A program made the position numbers and the translations under genes. A stretch of DNA of 64,000 bases from Campylobacter sp. (GTDB lineage Bacteria > Campylobacterota > Campylobacteria > Campylobacterales > Campylobacteraceae), in contig NZ_JAHZBQ010000001.1 in assembly GCF_019423325.1 (NCBI RefSeq), positions 744,001 through 808,000 of the forward strand, in the 5' to 3' direction. How positions within the stretch are numbered: position 1 is the first letter of the stretch; each line of letters starts with the position of its first letter. This document shows positions 26,535-35,053 of the stretch, piece after piece. Under the pieces are notes generated by a model. That model had not been told where the DNA came from. It saw only the letters and a program-made list of their open reading frames with translations, and did no database searches.

Positions 26535-26780
26535 ATGAGAATCGATAAATTTTTAAACGCAGTCAATATCACCAAGCGGCGCGCAATCAGCGAAGATATG
26601 TGCAAAAGCGGCGTCGTGGCCGTAAACGGCGCGGTAGTAAAGCCCGCCAAAGAGCTTAAAATCGGCGACGTTATCACGATAAGCTTTTTGGATAGAAAAC
26701 AAAGCTTTAAAGTCCTAGCCTTTCCTAGTGCGAAAAATACGCCCAAAAGCGAGCAGGCTAAGTATGTCCAAGAGCTTTGA
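26535..26780 (+). CDS. Small S4-domain RNA-binding protein
   Basis: 81 residues, almost entirely one S4 domain (MRIDKFLNAVNITKRRAISEDM to GDVITISF), of the YbcJ/RqcP/HSP15-like small S4 group that binds structured RNA or stalled 50S subunits. The basic recognition face (KRR) and the V.VNG.VVKP.KELKIGD core are intact. First gene of a three-gene plus-strand operon; its end overlaps tsaE by 17 bp. Confidence 0.85.
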   Translation: MRIDKFLNAVNITKRRAISEDMCKSGVVAVNGAVVKPAKELKIGDVITISFLDRKQSFKVLAFPSAKNTPKSEQAKYVQEL

Positions 26781-27171
26781 ACTCATCTGCGGCGAGGATG
26801 AAATTTTGCGCCTCGTGCAGGCTCTGCCAAAAAGCGGCATAATATTGCTAATCGGGGGTCTCGCCGCCGGCAAAACGACGCTTGCGCGCGCAATCGTGCG
26901 GGCGCACGGATTAAACGAGCACGTGAGCTCGCCTACGTTTTCGATCATGCAAAACTACGGCGAAATTTATCATTACGACATCTATAACGGCGGCTGTGAG
27001 GGGATTTTAAAAAACGGACTATTTGAAAATTTATTTGAAGAGGGGCTTCATCTGATTGAATGGGCGGATGAAAATTTGATAAATTTACTTAAAAAATATG
27101 AGCTTGATTTTTGCGTAGTGAGGATCACGCCGCACGCGCAAGGGCGAAAATACGAGGTAAGCTATGCATAA
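26764..27171 (+). CDS. tsaE: TsaE, ATPase for tRNA t6A synthesis
   Basis: P-loop ATPase that cycles the TsaBD complex making N6-threonylcarbamoyl-A37. Seen: Walker A GGLAAGKTTLARAI (about 34-47), the conserved SPTFSIMQNY, HYDIYN and the motif LIEWADEN. Start taken at ATG 26764 (135 residues) because the family begins close to the first strand; an upstream in-frame ATG at 26728 would add 12 residues inside the S4 gene. It overlaps lptB by 8 bp. Confidence 0.93.
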   Translation: MSKSFELICGEDEILRLVQALPKSGIILLIGGLAAGKTTLARAIVRAHGLNEHVSSPTFSIMQNYGEIYHYDIYNGGCEGILKNGLFENLFEEGLHLIEWADENLINLLKKYELDFCVVRITPHAQGRKYEVSYA

Positions 27172-27886
27172 ACTGGAAGTCAGGGGTCTTAAAAAAACCA
27201 TAAAAGGCACGCCGATCATCAAAGGAATCTCGCTAGAGCTTTACAACGGCGAGATTGTAGGGCTGCTAGGGCCCAATGGCGCGGGTAAAACCACGACATT
27301 TTATATGATCTGCGGGCTGATAAGCGCTAGCGGTGGTGATATCTTGCTTAATGAAAATAGCATCGCAAAGGTTCCGCTTCATAAGCGCGCCAAGCTCGGC
27401 ATAGGCTACCTGCCACAAGAAAGTAGCATCTTTAAGGAGCTTAGTGTGGAGGAAAATTTAATGCTTGCCGCAGAGATTACCTATAAAAACAAGGCCGAAG
27501 CCTCACGAAAGGTCGATGAGATGCTAAATCTACTCAACATCGAGCCGATCAGATTACGCAAAGGCGTGAGCCTAAGCGGCGGCGAGCGCAGGCGCTGCGA
27601 GATCGCGCGAAGCCTAATGATAACGCCGAAATTTCTACTTTTGGACGAGCCGTTTGCAGGCGTCGATCCGATCGCCGTTAACGACATCCAAAGCATCGTG
27701 CGCGATTTAAGCGATCTTGGCATCGGCGTGCTCATCACCGATCACAATGTCCGCGAAACGCTTGCGATCTGCGACCGTGCCTACGTCATCAAAGACGGCG
27801 AGCTGTTCGCAGGCGGCACCGCAAAAGAGATAGCTAACGATCCGAATGTCCGTAAATTCTATCTCGGCGAGGATTTTAGTATCTAA
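27164..27886 (+). CDS. lptB: LptB, ATPase of the LPS export machine
   Basis: Cytoplasmic ABC ATPase of LptB2FG, which drives lipooligosaccharide transport to the outer membrane. Length 240 is normal. Seen: Walker A GPNGAGKT (about 38-45), Q-loop GYLPQESSIF, signature LSGGERRRCEIAR, Walker B FLLLDEPFAGVDP and the His switch TDHNVRE. Last gene of the operon. In C. jejuni the next gene is rpoN, as I recall, but here 1 kb of noncoding sequence follows. Confidence 0.95.
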   Translation: MHKLEVRGLKKTIKGTPIIKGISLELYNGEIVGLLGPNGAGKTTTFYMICGLISASGGDILLNENSIAKVPLHKRAKLGIGYLPQESSIFKELSVEENLMLAAEITYKNKAEASRKVDEMLNLLNIEPIRLRKGVSLSGGERRRCEIARSLMITPKFLLLDEPFAGVDPIAVNDIQSIVRDLSDLGIGVLITDHNVRETLAICDRAYVIKDGELFAGGTAKEIANDPNVRKFYLGEDFSI

Positions 27887-28912
27887 GCCGGCAAGGGCGT
27901 TTTAGATTTTCAGCTCCCACTTCGGCGCGCACGGTTAAATTCTATAATTTAAGTTTTGCGATTTAAATTTCAAGTGTACGGCTGCGATTAGCCGTACGCG
28001 CGACACTTATTTAAAATTTTGCATATTAAAATTTAAAGCCACTGCCACGGCCGTACGATAGAGCGATTTGATTTTGTGCTTTAAATCTTAAAAGCCAATT
28101 TTATTGTCCGCGCCCGATTCTAAAGCTGGGGTTTAAATTTTACGCTTTAAATTTTTAAAGTAGTTATGGCGGCGGGATTTGAGTCCAGCGTTTAAAATTT
28201 AGCATATTAAATTTTTAAAGGCGCAGTAAGGATAGGATGGCGCGTTCTATTCAAAGTTTAAATTTCACGTATTAAATTTTTAAGAGCATATAGACTCGTT
28301 TTAAAATTTTTAAATTTCAAAGGGCGTTTTACGCTGCAAATTTTAAATATTTTTTGCTACAGACTCACTTTTACGACCGAAATTTTACACCCGCGGTGCA
28401 TAAAATTTAAATCGCATTTTAATCGCGCTTTGTTTAAATTCGGCCGAATTCTAAAGCGCGAGCCGTTTTATAAACACGGCGCCGCCGTCTGCGCACCAAA
28501 ATCACGCCCACAATTTGCAAAAAATATCCACTCGTAGAATTAAATTTCAAAACGAACACAGCCGCAAATGAATTACATATTCAACGGTGCTTGAAATTAC
28601 GCGCGAGATGCTGTCTAATTTCACGGCTAAATTCCGCGAGCCGCGGCGTAAACCAAAGCGCACACAAAACCACTCGCTTCTGCTTCGACGCATCAAATTA
28701 AAAGCGACGCGCGAAGCAAGGCCTTCCAACCCGCTAGAATTTTTCCGATTAAGCCACTTTGTTTAATTAAAATTGCGCTTTTATTTGCTCTGCGGGTTTA
28801 AATTTCGCTCATCTTAAAGCTCGCTGCGAATTTTAAAATTTTAACCCGGCGCTCGTCGTTTTCGGCTTAAATTTTAAAATTCTTAAAATTTTGGCGAGAT
28901 CAAGGAGAGATT
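27887..28912. other. 1-kb spacer after lptB, no gene seen
   Basis: No reading frame has coding character and I see no trace of a sigma-54 RpoN box (ARRTVTKYRE). The stretch is full of AAATTT words, often as TTAAATTTTTAAAG-like repeats. It sits where rpoN lies in C. jejuni. Either the gene was lost here or it has always been elsewhere in this lineage. Confidence 0.55.
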
Positions 28913-29731
28913 ATGAAAAAAGTTCTACTTTCGTGCGCCTTGGCGGGCGCGCTTTTTGGCCTAGAGATCGACGGATTTAGCGCACCTAGCGGTTCGCTCA
29001 TTACCGATGACGCCTTTTATATCGCAAATCGCGGTAGTAGTGAAGATCCACAAGAGCGCGACGGCTTCATCAGCCGCATAGTAAAAAACTCGGGTGTCGT
29101 TGAGACAAATTTTATAGACGATCTGGTAAATCCGGGCGGAATGGCGCAGATCGGCGACGTGCTCTACGTGTGCGATCTGGACGCAATCAGGGGCTTTAGC
29201 AAAGGCCAGGAGATTTTCAATCTAAAAATCGAGGGAGCGCAGGCCTTAAACGACGTCGTAGCGCTCGGTAGCGAGGTTTTGCTCGCAAGCGATAATGTGC
29301 GTGGGACGATCTGGCGCATCGACCTGCTCTCGCGCACCGCGGATGAGTTTGCGCGCATCGATCCATCGCTAGGCAGCCCAAACGGACTTTTGGCTAAAGG
29401 CGATAAGCTTCTGATCACTACATTCGATCTTAGTGGAAAGGTTTCGGGGCGCGTGCTAAGCATGAATCTGAAATCTCGAGAAATTTCGATCTTTGCCGAT
29501 ATGAAGGGGGTTTTCTACGGCATAGCGCGCGGAAAAAACGGCGAAATTTTAGTTAGCGACTGGGGCGAGGATCTTTTAAGCGGCAAAATTTGGCGTATTG
29601 ATGCAAACGGGCAGATACGCAAAATAAACCTCGGCGCGATGCAAAGACCTGCGGACATCTCAAGCGACGGCAAGGTTTTATTGATCCCAAAAACGCTGGA
29701 AAACAAGGTGGAGCTGATAAATTTGCCTTGA
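28913..29731 (+). CDS. Periplasmic SMP-30/NHL-like beta-propeller protein
   Basis: 272 residues with a signal peptide (about 1-16, ending LAGALFG). The rest consists of repeated four-stranded blades (VNPGGMAQIGDVLYVCD, LNDVVALGSEVLLASD, SPNGLLAKGDKLLITT, FYGIARGKNGEILVSD, RPADISSDGKVLLIP) with the Gly-x-x-Val-Asp-like loops typical of SMP-30/strictosidine synthase/NHL propellers. Some members are calcium-dependent lactonases, others only binding proteins; the metal residues cannot be verified from sequence alone. ATG follows AAGGAGAG. It stands alone between long spacers. Its signal peptide resembles that of the HtrA gene at 57.2 kb. Confidence 0.7.
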   Translation: MKKVLLSCALAGALFGLEIDGFSAPSGSLITDDAFYIANRGSSEDPQERDGFISRIVKNSGVVETNFIDDLVNPGGMAQIGDVLYVCDLDAIRGFSKGQEIFNLKIEGAQALNDVVALGSEVLLASDNVRGTIWRIDLLSRTADEFARIDPSLGSPNGLLAKGDKLLITTFDLSGKVSGRVLSMNLKSREISIFADMKGVFYGIARGKNGEILVSDWGEDLLSGKIWRIDANGQIRKINLGAMQRPADISSDGKVLLIPKTLENKVELINLP

Positions 29732-29758
29732 AAATTTTAAAAATTTCCACAACTTCTC

Positions 29759-29794
29759 AAGCCGATTTAAAATTTGTAAATTTCAAATCGGCTT
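29759..29794. terminator. Bidirectional terminator between convergent genes
   Basis: A 10-bp perfect inverted repeat (AAGCCGATTT with AAATCGGCTT) enclosing AT-rich sequence lies between the convergent propeller and lipoprotein genes. A U-run is weak on both sides. Confidence 0.55.
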
Positions 29795-29884
29795 AGAAAT
29801 TTGCAAGTAGTCTCAAATAGCCACTCTACAAAGCTTAATATCTATGGAATTTACTAAATTCATACCCTGAATATATCTTTTTTT

Positions 29885-30373
29885 CTAAAGCTTCTGCCTC
29901 GATATATCGGTAAGCGCAAGAGCAATATTTTCTTTTACCGCTGCATTGATTGCAGATTTTGCACGATCTATGGCGGCAAAACTTGTTCGAATTTGGGATG
30001 AGCTAGTAGTAAACGAACGCCTATAAATAACTCGTCCATTCTGTTTTAACGTCCATGCAACCTCTACCGTAGCGTCAAAATTAATAGCCGCTATCGGTGT
30101 GGATACCCTTACTAAAAATGTATTTAGTGTCACGTCTGAACCGCTTGCGACTACTTGGGAAAATAGATTAGATCTTTGCACGCTCTCGCCAATTGCCTTT
30201 TCAAATGCATCATAAAAGTCCGTATCTACAAGCGCAATACCAGAAGCATGGATTTCTACACTCTTTTTAAACATATTCATGCCAATAAAATTTGGCGTAA
30301 GCTCAGTGTAAGTAGTCTTTTGTACACAACCACCTAAAAATAGTGCCATAATAAAAATTAATACATATCTCAT
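29885..30373 (-). CDS. Lipoprotein, 162 residues, unknown function
   Basis: A signal peptide with lipobox LGGC (Cys16) marks a lipoprotein. The mature part has an alpha/beta character (VEIHASGIALVDTDFYDAFEKAI) and ends in a long helix (IDRAKSAINAAVKENIALALTDIS). This resembles outer-membrane lipoproteins that pair a small alpha/beta domain with an amphipathic helix, but I cannot name the family. It follows the 134-residue lipoprotein gene with no spacing, so the two form one operon. The pair is more AT-rich than its neighbours, suggesting a different history. Confidence 0.75.
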   Translation of the reverse strand: MRYVLIFIMALFLGGCVQKTTYTELTPNFIGMNMFKKSVEIHASGIALVDTDFYDAFEKAIGESVQRSNLFSQVVASGSDVTLNTFLVRVSTPIAAINFDATVEVAWTLKQNGRVIYRRSFTTSSSQIRTSFAAIDRAKSAINAAVKENIALALTDISRQKL

Positions 30374-30778
30374 CTAGATTCCTTCTTTTTTCAACATGGA
30401 TTCGATTATTTCGCTAACTGCAAGCTCTTGATTTATGGCATCAGTTCCGCGACGTGCATCATTACAGATAACCATAGGAAAATTATCTTTAGCATCTCTA
30501 AAAAAGACGTAAAGCACGCCTATGCTTAAATGTACAACGTCATAAGTTACAACCGCATCTGCATTCTTTTGATCCGAAGTAATATTAAAACCCTGACGAG
30601 AAATCGAACGTTCGATCATTCCCGCAATACCGTTTTGGTCATATGGATTTTTAACAACGTAAAAACTTTTTATACCGATCTTTTTGCTATCTGGCACAAG
30701 TAATGTTTCTCTGTATTTATACCCGCTTGCACAACCACAAAATAGTAACGCGATCATAATGCAAAAAATATATTTCAA
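30374..30778 (-). CDS. Lipoprotein, 134 residues, unknown function
   Basis: Signal peptide with lipobox FCGC (Cys15). The mature part (KKIGIKSFYVVKNPYDQNGI, then ERSISRQGFN and ADAVVTYDVVHLSIG) has the pattern of small alpha/beta lipoproteins in which a strand, a helix and a second strand form a TolB-N-like or Sbal_3080-like fold. This is a weak resemblance, not a firm assignment. ATG follows AAAGGAG 7 bases upstream, with a TATAAT at 30815-30810. First gene of a two-gene operon. Confidence 0.75.
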   Translation of the reverse strand: MKYIFCIMIALLFCGCASGYKYRETLLVPDSKKIGIKSFYVVKNPYDQNGIAGMIERSISRQGFNITSDQKNADAVVTYDVVHLSIGVLYVFFRDAKDNFPMVICNDARRGTDAINQELAVSEIIESMLKKEGI

Positions 30779-30809
30779 CTAAACTCCTTTAATGAAAAAA
30801 TTAGCTGGA

Positions 30810-30815
30810 ATTATA
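30810..30815 (-). promoter_or_regulatory. Probable -10 box of the lipoprotein operon
   Basis: TATAAT on the minus strand (context ATATATAATTCC), 31 bases upstream of the first lipoprotein ATG. Confidence 0.5.
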
Positions 30816-31041
30816 TATACGTGCATATAAAAGATACCTTAAAAATTTAATAGAATTTAAATAGTTTTCGATTCAATACACAAATTTTTAAAATACTGCG
30901 TAGCAAAAAATATACATAAGACTTGATTTAAATTTCGTAGAATTTGATGAAAAATTAATTCTTCTCAAACGAAAAATTAGGCAACTATAACAAATGCTCA
31001 AAAACACAAAATAACGAGTACTGGCGCAGAATTTACGCTGC

Positions 31042-31761
31042 CTATTTCCAAGCCGCCTTTTCGTTTAGGTCAGAGTAGTTAGATAAAATTTCATACGGCT
31101 CGTAGCTAAATTTATACGCTAGGCTCGGACACTGTTCAACCGCATAGCCCAAATAAATCCAGCGTAGCCCCAGATCTTGGGCGAACTCGATCTGTTTTAA
31201 AAGCGAAAATTTACCCAGACTTAGATGCGGCAGATACGGATCGTAGTAGCAATACACCGAGCTGATGCCGTCATCCACGATATCGATGAGATCGACGCAG
31301 ATAAGTCGCCCGTCCTCGCCGTAGTAGGAAATTTCTTTGCCGAAGTCGCCGTGGCCCTGGACGTAAATTTCATCATATCGCTCAAAATCGATCTCTTGCA
31401 GAGGCCAGCCCTTTTTTAGATGCATGTAGTCGTGATAGAGCGCGAAAAGCTCCAAACGCGCATCGTTTAAAAGCGGGCGAGGCTGCCACACATAGGCGGT
31501 CGTGCGATTATTTTTATAGACGCGGCGGTGCGATCTGCTAAATTTAAAATTTGCCGCATCGACGCGTAGGCTTTTACACTCCGCACAGGCTGCACAAATG
31601 GGCTTTTGAAAATACCTGCCGAAGCGGCGGTAGCCGTGCTGCACTAAGCTTGAATTATACTCGAAGTCGCAGTCTTTTATGTAGAGATACTCGCTGCGTG
31701 CGGCTCTGCCGCCTAGATAGGGGCAGGCAAAATCCAGCGTACAAAATGGAATTTCAGTCAT
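31042..31761 (-). CDS. bpt: Aspartate/glutamate leucyltransferase Bpt (N-end rule)
   Basis: Cytoplasmic aminoacyl-tRNA-protein transferase of the ATE/Bpt family, 239 residues, which attaches Leu to proteins with N-terminal Asp or Glu and marks them for ClpS/ClpAP. Seen: an N-terminal Cys-rich region (CPYL, CAACAECKSLRV), the FKFSRSHRRVYKNN region and the C-terminal catalytic GNAT-like part (YCYYDP, SLGKFSLLKQIEFA, WIYLGYAVEQCPSLAYK). Its start overlaps the small gene upstream by 8 bp. Same neighbours as Cj1035c-Cj1037c in C. jejuni, as I recall. Confidence 0.93.
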   Translation of the reverse strand: MTEIPFCTLDFACPYLGGRAARSEYLYIKDCDFEYNSSLVQHGYRRFGRYFQKPICAACAECKSLRVDAANFKFSRSHRRVYKNNRTTAYVWQPRPLLNDARLELFALYHDYMHLKKGWPLQEIDFERYDEIYVQGHGDFGKEISYYGEDGRLICVDLIDIVDDGISSVYCYYDPYLPHLSLGKFSLLKQIEFAQDLGLRWIYLGYAVEQCPSLAYKFSYEPYEILSNYSDLNEKAAWK

Positions 31762-32038
31762 TCAGCTTTTTGATATTTGCCGCGTCCACGTATTTTAAAA
31801 ACTCGTCTTTGAGGCGCTTTTCGCGTGCGGCGATACTCTCTTTGGCTACGTCAAGCTCTTCCGTCACGACGCCGTCTAAGCCGCCCCCGCTTTGCAAGCT
31901 CAAATCATCATCTTTAAAAATATCTTTAAACTCGTCGCGATTTGGATTAGGTTTTTTGGGCTTTTTGGGCGCGGAGCTTGCCGCCTTATCCTTAAGCATA
32001 TCCTTTTTTATATCTTTTAGGCTATCTAAAAAATCCAT
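31754..32038 (-). CDS. Small charged protein between pycA and bpt
   Basis: 94 residues, highly charged (Lys/Asp), with a Pro-Lys stretch (APKKPKKPNPN) and a C-terminal helix. No signal peptide or membrane segment. A similar small ORF sits in the same place in C. jejuni, as I recall, so it is a real, conserved gene of unknown role. It overlaps bpt by 8 bp and follows pycA after 8 bases. Confidence 0.7.
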   Translation of the reverse strand: MDFLDSLKDIKKDMLKDKAASSAPKKPKKPNPNRDEFKDIFKDDDLSLQSGGGLDGVVTEELDVAKESIAAREKRLKDEFLKYVDAANIKKLND

Positions 32039-32046
32039 ACTCTTTC

Positions 32047-33480
32047 CTAAATCCGCGCCGATTTACGCATCGCAGCGATGATGGCGGCGATCGCTTCGTT
32101 TTTATTCGGCTGCATATCATCAATAGTGTTTTCTAAAATTTTGTCTAAATTTTTCTCTACGTAGCTCGTATCGAAAAAGCCAAGCCGGAACTCACGCGAC
32201 TTGCTGATACTGAGCAAAAACGGAATGATCGTGCGCACCCCCTCGATGCGAAACTCCTTCAGCGCGCGCTCTAGCTTATTGACGGCTAGATCGTAGTCGG
32301 TGGTTTTAATGATGAGCTTGGCTAGAAGCGAGTCGTAAAACGGCGGAATTTTATAACCTTTGTAGATGTGGCTATCGACGCGCACGGAAGGACCAAGTGC
32401 TGGATAATAATCGCTGACGGTGCCGGGAACGGGGGTGAAATTTTTCCAGACGTTTTCAGAGGTAATACGCGCCTCGATCGCATAGCCGTGCGGCTTAATA
32501 TCGCTTTGTTCAAGCTCTAAAATTTCGCCGTTTGCGATGCGGATCTGGCGCACGACCAGATCGACGCCCGTAACTTCCTCGGTGATGCCGTGCTCGACCT
32601 GGATACGGGTATTCATCTCCATAAAATAAAAGTTATTGTAGTCATCGAGCAAAAATTCCACCGTGCCGACATTGGTATAATTCACCGCTTTTGCCGCAGC
32701 GACTGCAGTCGTACCCATAGTTTTACGCAGATGCTCGCTTATCGAGGGACACGGCGCGATCTCGATGATCTTTTGGTGGCGGCGCTGGATCGAACAATCG
32801 CGCTCGCAGAGGTGAATGATGTTGCCGTAGTTATCGCCGATGATCTGAAACTCGATGTGGCGAGGCTTGACGACGAGTTTTTCCATAAAAATTTCATCGT
32901 TGTTAAAAAAGGTTTTCGCCTCCCTTGTGCACGAGTCATAGGCGCTCTGCATATCCTTCTCTTCCCACACCTCGCGGATACCGCGTCCGCCGCCGCCGCC
33001 GCTAGCCTTTAAAATCACGGGATAGCCGATCTCGCGCGCATATTTTTTGATCGTATCCATGCTCTCGTGATTTAGCTTTTCGGTGCCTGGCACGATCGGA
33101 ATGCCGTTTTTGCGCATCAAATAGCGAGCGATGTTTTTGTTGCCCATTTTGCGGATAACGTCAGGCTTTGGGCCGATGAATATGATCCCCGCGTCCTCAA
33201 CCTCTCTTGCAAAGTCAAAATTCTCGCTCAAAAAGCCGTATCCAGGATGTATCGCATCAGCGCCACACTCTTTGGCGACTTCGACGATCTTTTTGGCGTC
33301 CAGATAGCCTTTTAGCGCGTCGGCGCTGACCTCGTAGGCCTCATCGGCGATTTTTACGTGCAAGCAATCGATGTCGGGTTTGGTGTAGATCGCGACGCTT
33401 TTAATATGCAGATCTCTGCAGGCCCTAATGATGCGAACCGCGATCTCGCCGCGATTAGCGATAAGAATTTTACGTATCAT
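32047..33480 (-). CDS. pycA: Biotin carboxylase, probably pyruvate carboxylase subunit A
   Basis: ATP-grasp enzyme that carboxylates biotin, 477 residues. Seen: N-terminal domain IRKILIANRGEIAVRIIRACRD, ATP-grasp glycine loop KASGGGGGRGIREV (about 160-173), bicarbonate/biotin site MEMNTRIQVEH (about 285-295) and the C-terminal cap. AccC (fatty acids) and PycA (oxaloacetate) are nearly identical in motifs. The context with bpt favours PycA as in C. jejuni, and the C-terminal extension of about 30 residues over a typical AccC agrees. The biotin-carrying subunit B is not in the window. Confidence 0.87.
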   Translation of the reverse strand: MIRKILIANRGEIAVRIIRACRDLHIKSVAIYTKPDIDCLHVKIADEAYEVSADALKGYLDAKKIVEVAKECGADAIHPGYGFLSENFDFAREVEDAGIIFIGPKPDVIRKMGNKNIARYLMRKNGIPIVPGTEKLNHESMDTIKKYAREIGYPVILKASGGGGGRGIREVWEEKDMQSAYDSCTREAKTFFNNDEIFMEKLVVKPRHIEFQIIGDNYGNIIHLCERDCSIQRRHQKIIEIAPCPSISEHLRKTMGTTAVAAAKAVNYTNVGTVEFLLDDYNNFYFMEMNTRIQVEHGITEEVTGVDLVVRQIRIANGEILELEQSDIKPHGYAIEARITSENVWKNFTPVPGTVSDYYPALGPSVRVDSHIYKGYKIPPFYDSLLAKLIIKTTDYDLAVNKLERALKEFRIEGVRTIIPFLLSISKSREFRLGFFDTSYVEKNLDKILENTIDDMQPNKNEAIAAIIAAMRKSARI

Positions 33481-33595
33481 AAATAATTGCCTCTTTTAAA
33501 GAAATACCGCGGTAATAATAGTATAAAAAATTTTATAGCAAGTTGAAATTTGCAAAAGGCAGTTGAAATTACGGACAAAATTTAAAGAATATTTA

Positions 33596-33682
33596 TGGTG
33601 CCCGAGGTCGGAATCGAACCGACACGAGGTCGCCCTCGCCAGATTTTGAGTCTGGTGCGTCTACCAATTTCACCACTCGGGC
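33596..33682 (-). tRNA. tRNA-Leu (anticodon CAA)
   Basis: Acceptor arms GCCCGAG (33682-33676) and CTCGGGC pair perfectly, and an encoded CCA ends at 33596. The anticodon stem CCAGA/TCTGG encloses CTCAAAA, so the anticodon is CAA (33648-33646), reading UUG. A D arm with GGTAGAC, a long class II variable arm (GCGAGGGCGACCTCGT region) and the T loop GGTTCGATTCC are all present. A class II tRNA with CAA is Leu. Confidence 0.97.
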
Positions 33683-33720
33683 ATTTTAAAAAGTTTTGAT
33701 TGTATAAATTTAAAAAAGAT

Positions 33721-33740
33721 AAGCCCCGAAGACGGGGCTT
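33721..33740 (-). terminator. Terminator of the HU gene
   Basis: Perfect stem AAGCCCC/GGGGCTT with a 6-base loop, 12 bases after the hup stop; the minus strand continues ATCTTTTTTAAA. Confidence 0.88.
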
Positions 33741-33752
33741 GAAGCAAGAAAA

Positions 33753-34049
33753 TTATTTTTTCTTCTTGCCTTTTGCAGCTGCAACAGCCTCTTTTAGCTG
33801 TTTGCCGACTTTAAATTTTACTACTTTAGTAGCAGGAGATTTGTAAGTTCTGTTTGTGCCAGGAACTTTACCCTCGCGAGCTGCACGCTCTGCAATACCG
33901 AAAGATCCGAAGCCGATGAAGCTTATGTCATCACCTTTTACCAAAAGCTCTTTGATAGCCTCAAGTGCAGAATCAACTACCTTAACGGTATCTTTTTTAG
34001 AAAGACCTGCCTTATCGGCAACTACCTGGATAAAATCAGCTTTTTTCAT
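33753..34049 (-). CDS. hup: HU-family nucleoid protein
   Basis: Histone-like DNA-binding protein, 98 residues, acting as a dimer that bends DNA. Seen: N-terminal MKKADFIQVVADKAGLSKKD, the core GDDISFIGFGSFGIAERAAR and the DNA-binding arm GTNRTYKSPATKVVKFKVGK. The C-terminal KKKK tail is common in the epsilon group. Monocistronic, with AAAGGA before the ATG and a strong terminator, as for a highly expressed gene. Confidence 0.95.
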   Translation of the reverse strand: MKKADFIQVVADKAGLSKKDTVKVVDSALEAIKELLVKGDDISFIGFGSFGIAERAAREGKVPGTNRTYKSPATKVVKFKVGKQLKEAVAAAKGKKKK

Positions 34050-34375
34050 GCTAATCCTTTAAAATAAAGTGGCTTGGGCGGTATTCTACAATAGTTTCGC
34101 AAAAAATACAATAGTTTTTTAAGAAAAAAACGCAAAAATCGGCAAAATTTAGCCGAATTTAGCCCAAATTCGTCAATTTTTCAGATTTTGCTTCTTTAAA
34201 TTTCAAAATTTCGCCATATTTTTGGGGCTGATTTTTGAAATTTCACCAGATTTCGAAAAATTTCAAAATTTTACCCATTAGCGCTTCATTTTTATAAAAT
34301 TTCGCCCCAGCCCGCCGCTTTAAAATATATAAACTATATTTTGTTATAATCCGCGCAAAATTTCAAAGGCTTTTT
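34050..34375. other. Divergent hup / response-regulator control region
   Basis: No gene. Contains runs of AAATTT/AAATTTC words. A possible hup -10 (TAGAAT, 34088-34083, minus strand) and a good plus-strand -10 (TATAAT at 34345-34350, extended by TGT) for the response regulator are the only signals I support. Confidence 0.5.
34345..34350 (+). promoter_or_regulatory. -10 box of the response-regulator gene
   Basis: TATAAT preceded by TTTTGT (extended -10 character), 25 bases upstream of the ATG. Confidence 0.6.
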
Positions 34376-35053
34376 ATGACTAAAATTTTAATGATAGAGG
34401 ACGATTTAGAACTCGCCGAAATTTTAAGCGAATATTTGCAACAATACGATATCGATATCACCGTCGCGGACGATCCGTTTTTGGGGCTTTCTAAGTTAAA
34501 TTTAGAAAATTTCAACCTCGTGATTTTAGATCTCACGCTTCCTGGGATGGATGGGCTTGAGGTCTGCAAAGAGATCCGCAAAAACACCGATATACCGATC
34601 ATAATATCAAGCGCCCGCCACGATCTGACCGACAAGATCAACGCTTTTGACTTCGGCGCGGACGATTATCTGCCAAAGCCCTATAATCCGCAAGAGCTTT
34701 TAGCGCGCATCAAGCGCCACATCGAGCGCTACGACATAAACTCCATTCAGCGCGCCGCAAAGCCAAAAAAAGACCTCGAAGTGGACGATTTCCGCCACGT
34801 CATCAGCTTCAAAGGACAGCCCTTGTCGCTCACCATCGCCGAATACGACGTGCTTTCGTATCTCATCAAAAAGGAAGGCGGCGCGATCACCCGCGAGGAG
34901 CTCATCTACAACTGCAGCTCCATAAGCGAGGAATCCTCGAGCAAAAGCATCGACGTCATCATCGGTCGCATCCGCCTAAAGCTCGGCGAAACGTCCAAGG
35001 CGCCTAGCTACATCCACGCCATCCGCGGCGTAGGCTATAAGCTGATACAATAA
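34376..35053 (+). CDS. OmpR-family response regulator, CprR-like
   Basis: 225 residues. Receiver domain (1-115) with acidic pair Glu8-Asp9/Asp10, phospho-acceptor Asp52 in LVILDLTLPGMDG, Ser/Thr switch in IIISSARHD and Lys in DDYLPKPYNP. C-terminal OmpR winged helix (about 135-225) with the recognition-helix region SSSKSIDVIIGRIRLKL and the wing IHAIRGVGYKL. The receiver closely resembles what I recall of C. jejuni CprR, but CprR is encoded beside htrA there and this gene is not. The kinase gene follows after an unusually long gap of 488 bases. Confidence 0.85.
   Translation: MTKILMIEDDLELAEILSEYLQQYDIDITVADDPFLGLSKLNLENFNLVILDLTLPGMDGLEVCKEIRKNTDIPIIISSARHDLTDKINAFDFGADDYLPKPYNPQELLARIKRHIERYDINSIQRAAKPKKDLEVDDFRHVISFKGQPLSLTIAEYDVLSYLIKKEGGAITREELIYNCSSISEESSSKSIDVIIGRIRLKLGETSKAPSYIHAIRGVGYKLIQ

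Noticed and set aside
26447..26746. N-terminal extension of ArgG by 100 residues
   Set aside because: Runs through the divergent promoter region and the S4 gene; ArgG begins at the AYSGGLDTS domain.
27887..28912. Decayed rpoN reading frame in the spacer
   Set aside because: I could not find any recognisable RpoN motif, so only the absence is reported.
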